Below are positions 58,093-64,000 of a stretch of 64,000 nt of DNA, one piece after another; within the stretch, counting starts at the first letter, position 1; each line of letters begins with the position of its first letter. The notes beneath the pieces were generated by a model. That model was not told the origin of the DNA and did not search any database. It saw only the letters and a list, made by a program, of their open reading frames with translations. The stretch spans positions 1,798,001-1,862,000 of the forward strand of contig OZ245405.1 of NCBI GenBank assembly GCA_965226695.1, given 5' to 3'. This DNA is from CATOSD01 sp965226695 (lineage in GTDB: Bacteria > Chloroflexota > Dehalococcoidia > Lucifugimonadales > CATOSD01). The translations under genes were made by a program, and so were the position numbers.

Positions 58093-59658
58093 TTACCGGC
58101 GCTTGAGGGCGCGCCCGGGCAGGGCGCCGGTGTGCGCGCCGCCGTCGATCACTACCGTCCCGTTGACTATCACGTAGTCGATGCCAATGGGTAGCTGCTT
58201 CGGCTCGGTGCGCGTCGCCGGCGCGGACACTTTGTGCGGGTCGAATACCGTGATGTCGGCCTTCATGCCATCCCGCAGGAGGCCGCGGTCGGACAGCCCA
58301 AGCCGCTGCGCCGGGAACGACGTCATCTTGCGTATGGCCTCCGGCAGCGACATCTGCCTCTCCTCGCGCACGTACTCCGCCAGAATCACCGGGAAGCAGC
58401 CGTAGGTGCGGGGGCTCGGAAAGTCACCGAGCAGCACGGCGTCACTGCCCACCATCGACATGGGATGCGTGACGAACGCGGGCAGCGTGTTGCCGTTGGT
58501 GCCGGCCGCGACGTAGCACGTTTGCAGGTCTTCGGCGAGCAGCAGGTCGCAGAGAGCGTCGACCTCCGTCTTGCCCATCATCTCGGCAATCTCGGCCACC
58601 GACCGGCCCTCGTACTTGTGGTTTTCGGGCCGCTTGAAATAGGTCAGCCACATATCCTGCCAGGTGGGCGCCCTCGGTCCGATCTCCCTGCGCAGCCGTT
58701 CGCGTCCTTCCTCGGAGCGCAGCACCTCCTTCAGCCGTTCGGGGCCGCCGTCGTGCGTCCAGTCAGGGAAGACTATGAGAATGCGAGTGCTGCCGTAGAC
58801 GTAGGGGTAGCTGTCGAAGGTCACGTCCTGGCCGCCGGCCTGGGTATCCTCCAGCAGCTCGAGCATTCGCCGCCCGCCGCCCGCGCTGGGCGCGCGCTGG
58901 TAGAAGTGGGTCACGTGGAGCGGAGCGCCGCTTCGCTGCCCAATCTCTATGGCCTCGCGGAACGGGTCCAGGAACTGGTCGCCCAGCCTATAGCGCACGT
59001 GGGTGTGATAGAACCCTCCCAACGCTGCCGTGGTGGACGCAAGCGCCGAGATTTCCGCGGTGTCGGCGTAGTTGCCCGGCGGGTAGTCGAGGCCGGTGGA
59101 GAGGCCCACCGCGCCTTCCTCCATGGCTTCCCTCACTATGGCCTGCATGTTGGCGATTTCCGCGGGGGTCGCGGGCCTGTCGTCCCAGCCGATGGCGTCT
59201 ATGCGCACGGGCGAGTTGCCCAGTATGTAGGCGATGTTGACGGCGACCTTTCGGTCGAACATCGCCAGGTATTGCTCCACGGTGGACCACGACCCCGGCA
59301 GCGGCGGGTCGCCGTCCAGGCCGGAGTTCAGCTCGACAAATCGAAGGAAGTTCTCCCTGGTCCTGAACGGCGCGTAGGAGTTGCCGTCGACGCCGACCAG
59401 CTCCGTCGTGATGCCCTGGTGCACCTTCGGCTCGTGCCTGGGCTCCGACAGTATGACAAGGCCGGCGTGGGAGTGCATGTCGATGAAGCCGGGGCAGACT
59501 ATCCGGCCCGACGCATCGATTGTGCGCGCCGCCTGTACGTGAGAGACGTCGCCGCGGAGCAGGCTCAGCGTGTCGCCCTCGACGCCCACCGAGCCGTAGA
59601 AGCCCTGGCTGCCGGTGCCGTCGATGATCATGCCGCCGGTGATGAGCAGGTCGAGCAT
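58093..59658 (-). CDS. N-acyl-D-amino-acid deacylase family amidohydrolase
   Basis: A 521-residue amidohydrolase. CPGFIDMHSHAGL (HxH), TELVGVDGNSYAPF (in deacylases C/G-N-G-x-S here), VGLSTGLDYPPGNYADTAEI, YHTHVRY and LHVTHFYQRAPS (His ligands) and GSDAVLLGDFPSPRTYGCFP (catalytic Asp) are typical for D-aminoacylases. The family hydrolyses N-acyl-D-amino acids or dihydropyrimidine-like compounds; the Cys expected before the loop is replaced by Val (GVDGNS), so zinc use may differ. GGGGGAAGGA precedes ATG 59658. It is convergent with the aldolase gene. Confidence 0.87.
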   Translation of the reverse strand: MLDLLITGGMIIDGTGSQGFYGSVGVEGDTLSLLRGDVSHVQAARTIDASGRIVCPGFIDMHSHAGLVILSEPRHEPKVHQGITTELVGVDGNSYAPFRTRENFLRFVELNSGLDGDPPLPGSWSTVEQYLAMFDRKVAVNIAYILGNSPVRIDAIGWDDRPATPAEIANMQAIVREAMEEGAVGLSTGLDYPPGNYADTAEISALASTTAALGGFYHTHVRYRLGDQFLDPFREAIEIGQRSGAPLHVTHFYQRAPSAGGGRRMLELLEDTQAGGQDVTFDSYPYVYGSTRILIVFPDWTHDGGPERLKEVLRSEEGRERLRREIGPRAPTWQDMWLTYFKRPENHKYEGRSVAEIAEMMGKTEVDALCDLLLAEDLQTCYVAAGTNGNTLPAFVTHPMSMVGSDAVLLGDFPSPRTYGCFPVILAEYVREERQMSLPEAIRKMTSFPAQRLGLSDRGLLRDGMKADITVFDPHKVSAPATRTEPKQLPIGIDYVIVNGTVVIDGGAHTGALPGRALKRR

Positions 59659-59901
59659 AAGTATCCTTCCCCCGTTTCTGTCGATTCGCCGCGGCTCCGC
59701 GCCGGGCGGTCAAGCAACTGCGATTCTACATCTTGCGGACGCGCTTATCCAGACCGGCGACCCCTCACACGGGCGAAGAGACCAATGCGCACATTCGGGC
59801 CCTCCTGGGCCGTACACCGAATTACACACATCCTGATATACTTTCTGCTAACCATTCGCCCCGTAAAGGCGTTGCAATAGACAGCGGAGGAAAGCTTCGA
59901 A

Positions 59902-61000
59902 ATGCTAGAACTCAGGAGTACAGTCGTTGGGTTACGAGAGCGCATTGCCGACACCATGGTGCGTCTTTGACCTCGAAGGCAAGCGGGGACAGATCACTCG
60001 CCTGGAAAAGCAGGCGATCGATCCTGACTTCTGGAACTCTCCGTCGAAGGCCCAGCACACCATGAGGCGAATATCCGCCCTGACTCAGGAGGTCCACGAG
60101 TGGCAGTCTCTGGACGAGGCGGCGGCTTCGGTGGAGGAGTGGCTGGAGTTGGCGCTGGAGGAGGAGGATGACTCACTGCTGAGCAGTCTGAGACAGGACC
60201 TCGCGGAGGTGAGCGAACGGCTGGGCGCTCTCGAGTTCAAACTGGCCCTTTCGGGCGAGTACGACGAGCGCAACGCCATCATCGCGCTGCACGCGGGCGC
60301 AGGCGGGGTCGACTCCCAGGACTGGACGCGAATGCTAATGCGAATGTACCTGAGGTGGGCCGAGCGGCGGGGCTTCTCCAGCGACGTTCTGGACGTCTCC
60401 TTCGGCGAGGATGGTGGCGTGAAGAGCGCGACCGTCCAGTTGTCCGGTGCATACGCATTCGGCTACATGCGGGCCGAGAGGGGAGTTCACCGGCTGGTCA
60501 GGATATCGCCGTTCGACGGAAACCACGCCCGGCACACGTCGTTCGCGCTGGTGGAGGCCCTGCCGGAGGCCGAGGAGGGCGTGGACGTTACGATCGACCC
60601 CGACGACGTCAAGCTCGATGTGTTCAGGGCCGGCGGCGCGGGCGGCCAGAGCGTTCAGAAGAACTCCACCGCGGTCCGAGTGACGCATTTGCCGACCGGC
60701 ATACGGGTTAGCTGCCAGAACGAGCGCTCCCAGCGCCAGAACCGCGAGTTCGCCATGCGCATACTGTTGGCCCGGCTGGTGGAGCTCGAAATGCGTCGCC
60801 GGGCCGAAGAGATGTCGCGGTTGAAGGGAGAACACATCTCTCCCGAATGGGGCAATCAGATAAGAAGCTACGTCCTGCACCCGTACCAGATGGTGAAGGA
60901 CCACCGGACGGGCCACGAGGACTCAGCCGCCGAGGACGTACTCGACGGCAACATCGACTCATTTATCGAGACGTTTCTAGCGTCGCAGGTTGGAGGGTGA
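59902..61000 (+). CDS. prfB: Peptide chain release factor 2 with programmed +1 frameshift
   Basis: RF2 terminates translation at UGA and UAA. From ATG 59902 (GGAGGAAAG upstream) 22 codons lead to CTT-TGA-C at 59965-59971, the classical prfB slip site; a +1 shift gives LDLEGKRGQITRLEKQA in the main frame that ends at 61000. The total is about 365 residues. The SPF tripeptide (RISPFDGNHARHTSF) that reads UGA and the GGQ motif in RAGGAGGQSVQKNSTAV for peptidyl-tRNA hydrolysis are present. The upstream SD-like stimulator is weak (GGTG). RF2 levels are self-limited through reading of its own UGA. Confidence 0.95.
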
Positions 61001-61002
61001 CA

Positions 61003-62703
61003 TTGTTCAAGCTGAAGTGGATTCTGCTCGTCGTGATTGTGCTGGCCGCGTTCGTGGCGGTTGCGTGCGGTAGCGACTCTAGTGAGGGAGAGGCGGATTC
61101 GAGCGAGGCGTCCGCGCTGTCTACGGAACCGACGCCGGTTCCCGCTGAACCAACTGCCACGGCGCCCGCCAGCGCCGACCAGCAGCCGGCGAGCGAGCCG
61201 ACGTCTGGCGGCGTCTTTCGCAGGCAGTGGGCAGACCCGCCTACGCTTGACCCGCATCTGACTACAGACACGACGTCGTCGTTCGTGGTGGTCGAGCTGT
61301 TCAGCGGCCTCGTCACACTCAACACCGACCTGGAGCTGGTGCCCGACATCGCCGAGCGCTGGGAGATCAGCAGCGACGGCCTCCAGTACACCTTCTACCT
61401 GCGGTCCAACGCCAAGTTCCACGATGGCAAACCGGTTACCGCACAGGACTTCAAGTGGTCCATCGAGCGGGCGGCCGCGCCGGAGACGGCCTCGCCCGTA
61501 GCGGACACTTATCTTAACGACATCGTCGGCGCGCTCGACTACATCAAGGGTGACGCGACCGAGATCTCTGGCATTCGGGTTGTGGACGACACGACGCTGA
61601 GCATAACCGTCGACCAGCCGAAGGCCTACTTCCTCGCGAAACTGACGTACCCGACGGCGTTTGTCGTAGACCGCGCCACCGTGGAGGCAGGCGGTCGCGG
61701 CTGGACCGACAACCCGAACGGAACCGGGCCGTTCAGGCTGAAGGAGTACAAGATCGGAGAGCGCATCGTCCTGGAGCGCAACGAGCATTTCTACCGAGAG
61801 CCGGCCAAGGTAGACACCATTCTGCTGAACCTCGCCGGCGGACAGTCCATGGCGATGTACGAAAACGACGAGATCGACATTACCGGCGTCAGCCTGTTCG
61901 ACCTCGAGCGCGTGCTCGACCCCAATGAGCCGTTGAACAAAGAGCTGGTAGTGGCGCCGCCCGACTTCAGCATTTCCTACATCGGCTTCAACACCAGCAT
62001 GGCGCCGTTCGACGATCCCAAGTTCAGGCAAGCGCTCAACCATGCCATAGACAAGGAGCTAATCGCAACCGAGGTTCTCTCCGACCTGGTGGTGCCCGCA
62101 TTCGGCATATTGCCACCCGGGTTCCCCGGCTACAACGAGAATCTGGTTGGTCTGCGGCACGACAAGGAGCTCGCCCAGCGGCTCCTGAACGAGTCCAACT
62201 ACGCAGACGCCGAGTCAAGGCCGCGGATCGTCATTACCGTGCCCGGCACCGGCGGCACGATTGGGCTGGACCTCGAGGTCGTGATCGAGATGTGGCGCCA
62301 GGTCCTAGGCGTGGAGGTCGAAATCCAACAGGTGGAATGGGCGACTTATCTCGAAGACCTCAACGATGCCAAGTTCCAGGCCTACGCCGGTCTGGGCTGG
62401 CAGGCGGACTATCCCGATCCGCAAGACTTCCTGGACATTCTGTTCCACACCGACAGTGCGCTCAACCACGGCGCGTACTCCAACCTGGAACTTGACGCCA
62501 TACTGGAACGGGCCCGCACACAGCAGGACCCACAAGCTCGCATCTCAGAGTACAGGCGGGCAGAGGAGATAATCGTCGAGGATGGCGCCTGGGTACCGCT
62601 GTGGTACACCGGCGAGCGCCACCTGCTGCTCAAGCCTCACGTGCATGGCTACCGCGTTACACCGATGATCGTACCCAAGCTCAGGGAAGTGCGAATCAAC
62701 TGA
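61003..62703 (+). CDS. ABC transporter substrate-binding lipoprotein, family 5 (peptide/nickel type)
   Basis: A 566-residue SBP. LLVVIVLAAFVAVACGSDSS is a lipoprotein signal with the lipobox Cys at about residue 21, then a Ser/Pro/Thr-rich linker and the SBP_bac_5 domain: FRRQWADPPTLDPHLTTDTT, LVPDIAERWEISSDGLQYTF, YLRSNAKFHDGKPVTAQDFK and WTDNPNGTGPFRLKEYKIGE. TTG 61003 is set by GGAGG 6 nt upstream and begins 2 nt after the prfB stop, so the two may be coupled. Ligand unknown (peptides, nickel or other). No permease is adjacent; the ATPase at the right edge belongs to a different class. Confidence 0.9.
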   Translation: MFKLKWILLVVIVLAAFVAVACGSDSSEGEADSSEASALSTEPTPVPAEPTATAPASADQQPASEPTSGGVFRRQWADPPTLDPHLTTDTTSSFVVVELFSGLVTLNTDLELVPDIAERWEISSDGLQYTFYLRSNAKFHDGKPVTAQDFKWSIERAAAPETASPVADTYLNDIVGALDYIKGDATEISGIRVVDDTTLSITVDQPKAYFLAKLTYPTAFVVDRATVEAGGRGWTDNPNGTGPFRLKEYKIGERIVLERNEHFYREPAKVDTILLNLAGGQSMAMYENDEIDITGVSLFDLERVLDPNEPLNKELVVAPPDFSISYIGFNTSMAPFDDPKFRQALNHAIDKELIATEVLSDLVVPAFGILPPGFPGYNENLVGLRHDKELAQRLLNESNYADAESRPRIVITVPGTGGTIGLDLEVVIEMWRQVLGVEVEIQQVEWATYLEDLNDAKFQAYAGLGWQADYPDPQDFLDILFHTDSALNHGAYSNLELDAILERARTQQDPQARISEYRRAEEIIVEDGAWVPLWYTGERHLLLKPHVHGYRVTPMIVPKLREVRIN

Positions 62704-62726
62704 TACGATAGAGGCCAAGGGCCATT

Positions 62727-62765
62727 GCGGCGGTGGAAGTTGCGAGATGCTGCTTCCGCCGCCGT
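62727..62765 (+). terminator. Intrinsic terminator after the SBP gene
   Basis: GGCGGTGGAAG (62729-62739) pairs with CTTCCGCCGCC (62753-62763), 11-13 bp with one G-U, followed by TTTCCTTTTG. It ends the prfB-SBP transcript. Confidence 0.85.
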
Positions 62766-62882
62766 TTCCTTTTGTCCTCGCCTTCTGACAGTGACGCGCT
62801 TTTTTGCTTGAATTTCTCCTTGAACCCGCTTGCACGGTGGACTTAGCCTCTATGCACGCGAACAAGTCGAAGGAGGTTGGCC

Positions 62883-63302
62883 ATGAGCATCAATGCATAT
62901 CTCAATTTCAACGGCAACTGCCGAGAAGCTTTTGAGTTCTACCAGTCCGTATTTGGTGGCGAGTTCAACCACGTCGCCACGTTCGCGGAAGGGCCGGACG
63001 AGATGCCGGTCAGCGACGCCGAAAAGAACAAGATAATGCATGTGTCGCTTGACGTGGGCTCAAGCGTTCTCATGGGAAGCGACATGCCGGAGCAATTCGG
63101 ACCGCCTCGCACGTTCGGCGATAACGTCGCGCTCTCGTTCACTGCCGACAGCCGGCTGGATGCCGACGCCCTCTTTGCCGCCATGTCGATGGGGGGAAGG
63201 GTGGAGATGCCCATGCAGGACATGTTCTGGGGCGACTACTTCGGCGCCTGCGTCGACCGCTTCGGAGTCAACTGGCAGTTCCTCTACTCGCCCGCCCAGT
63301 AG
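62883..63302 (+). CDS. PhnB-like VOC superfamily protein
   Basis: A 139-residue vicinal-oxygen-chelate protein of the PhnB/DUF1398-like glyoxalase group. MSINAYLNFNGNCREAFEFY, QSVFGGEF, KIMHVSLDVGSSVLMGSDMP and MFWGDYFGACVDRFGVNWQF are diagnostic. These small homodimers bind metal or hydrophobic ligands and are often of unknown role; some act as antibiotic-binding proteins. ATG 62883 is chosen over TTG 62877 because GGAGG then lies 6 nt upstream. Confidence 0.87.
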   Translation: MSINAYLNFNGNCREAFEFYQSVFGGEFNHVATFAEGPDEMPVSDAEKNKIMHVSLDVGSSVLMGSDMPEQFGPPRTFGDNVALSFTADSRLDADALFAAMSMGGRVEMPMQDMFWGDYFGACVDRFGVNWQFLYSPAQ

Positions 63303-63436
63303 CCGGCGGGCGTAGGCATGTGCGGCTTAAGGTATGGCGCGGCGGCTGGCAAATTGCGGCAAATCGCTGCCGCCGTGAATGAGCCAGGTCCGCTGTGCTG
63401 CGCCCAGAGTGAAAAGGGCACGCCAGGCAGAGAGCG

Positions 63437-64000
63437 CTAAAGTATCTGAGATAGGAACAGCTTGGTCCTGTCGCTCTGAGGGTCTTCGAAGATCTGCTCC
63501 GGCGGCCCTTCCTCGACCAACACGCCCTCGTCGAACATCATCATCCGGTCCGCCACCTCTCTCGCGAAACCCATTTCGTGCGAGACGACCAGCATCGTCA
63601 TGCCGGATTGCGCCAGCTCCTGCATAACGTCGAGCACCTCTTTGATCATCTCCGGGTCGAGGGCCGAGGTGGGCTCGTCGAACAGCATAACCTTGGGCTG
63701 CATGGCGAGCGCCCGCGCAATGGCTACGCGCTGCTGCTGGCCTCCTGAAAGCTGGGCCGGGTACTTGTCGGCCTGCTCCTCGATTCCCACACGGCGCAGC
63801 AGTTCCAGGGCGGACTCTTTCGCCTCCGCGGCGGGTGTCTTGCGCACCTTGATGGGGGCCAGGGTGATGTTGCTCATAACGCTCAGGTGGGGAAACAGGT
63901 TGAAGGATTGGAAGACCATCCCCACTTCTCGCCGTATCGCGTCGATGTTTCGAATGTCATTCGACAGCTCGAGGCCGTCCACGATGATGTCGCCCTGCTG
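63437..64000 (-). CDS. Polar amino-acid ABC transporter ATPase (GlnQ-type), partial
   Basis: The C-terminal 187 residues of an ABC ATPase, cut by the right edge so the Walker A motif is missing. VGMVFQSFNLFPHLSVMSNI (Q-loop), PAQLSGGQQQRVAIARALAM (signature), VMLFDEPTSALDPEM (Walker B and D-loop) and MLVVSHEMGFAREVADRMMM (H-loop) are intact, as is the GlnQ-type ending PPEQIFEDPQSDRTKLFLSQ. It powers import of glutamine or another polar amino acid with a permease and binding protein, probably encoded beyond the edge. Confidence 0.9.
   Translation of the reverse strand, partial: QQGDIIVDGLELSNDIRNIDAIRREVGMVFQSFNLFPHLSVMSNITLAPIKVRKTPAAEAKESALELLRRVGIEEQADKYPAQLSGGQQQRVAIARALAMQPKVMLFDEPTSALDPEMIKEVLDVMQELAQSGMTMLVVSHEMGFAREVADRMMMFDEGVLVEEGPPEQIFEDPQSDRTKLFLSQIL

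Noticed and set aside
58234..59880. 548-codon plus-strand open frame opposite the D-aminoacylase-type gene
   Set aside because: No family match; antisense of a gene with conserved metal ligands.
1..64000. tRNA, rRNA or other structural RNA genes apart from the riboswitch
   Set aside because: No cloverleaf with a GTTC-type T-loop and acceptor stem or rRNA-like sequence was recognised by eye; a covariance search could not be run.

Overview
The window reads as a chromosomal segment of a free-living, high-GC bacterium, most likely an uncultured marine or soil Chloroflexota of the Dehalococcoidia/SAR202 type. This is inferred from family content and not from a marker-gene tree. Three luciferase-like flavin/F420 monooxygenases, two CaiB/BaiF CoA-transferases, two acyl-CoA dehydrogenases, three isocitrate lyase/PEP mutase paralogs, an MmgE/PrpD protein and two large BNR-repeat proteins fit the paralog-rich, organic-matter-degrading gene content known for SAR202. 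Strong Shine-Dalgarno sequences are common, several genes start with TTG, and three clear TTGAC(A/C)/TATAAT promoters are visible. I saw no rRNA, tRNA or CRISPR array.

Layout. 1-4.3 kb: a minus-strand mtnA-mtnP-rhodanese-PfkB kinase-ahcY operon (ahcY cut by the window edge) that recycles methylthioadenosine and S-adenosylhomocysteine. It is preceded by a SAM-I riboswitch with its own terminator and promoter. 4.4-12 kb: a cupin, a DUF5679 zinc ribbon, a sulfopyruvate-decarboxylase-alpha-like protein, two LLM monooxygenases, a VapBC-type pair, a BNR protein and a PPi-type phosphofructokinase. 12-17.2 kb: a DNA-repair-type radical SAM protein; a tightly overlapping three-gene module (two glycine-zipper membrane proteins plus a TerB-like protein) that I cannot assign to a described system; then a 683-bp MITE-like element with terminal inverted repeats and a 9-bp target duplication. 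17.3-24.1 kb: alaS (with a frameshift), ruvX, two acyl-CoA dehydrogenases and a periplasmic-binding-fold protein.

24.2-28.7 kb: NHL-repeat, DUF1501 and DUF1800 genes, and a Fur/PerR-family regulator with a 17-bp palindromic operator. 28.8-38.2 kb: LLM monooxygenase, nucleoside deaminase, then a catabolic run of two PEP mutase/isocitrate lyase paralogs, aconitase-type large and small subunits and a third paralog, followed by two odd small genes (coiled coil; GIY-YIG plus membrane repeats) and an MmgE/PrpD gene. 38.3-46.2 kb: a DUF262/DUF1524 (GmrSD-like) nuclease gene inserted between two 86-bp copies of the 3' end of a CaiB gene, a second CaiB gene and a 1057-residue BNR protein. 46.5-49.9 kb: an E1alpha-E1beta-E2 2-oxoacid dehydrogenase operon.

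49.9-52.4 kb: a second copy of the MITE-like element split by an IS1380-family insertion sequence whose transposase gene carries in-frame palindromic mini-repeats. 52.4-64 kb: an SDR with an apparently leaderless start, two amidohydrolases, a Nudix hydrolase, a lipoprotein, an HpcH/HpaI aldolase, prfB with its programmed frameshift, a family-5 substrate-binding lipoprotein, a PhnB/VOC protein and an amino-acid ABC ATPase cut by the right edge.

The most interesting accessory features are the TerB/membrane module (13.5-16.2 kb), the DUF262 islet (38.3-40.4 kb) and the nested transposon with recoded palindromes (49.9-52.4 kb).
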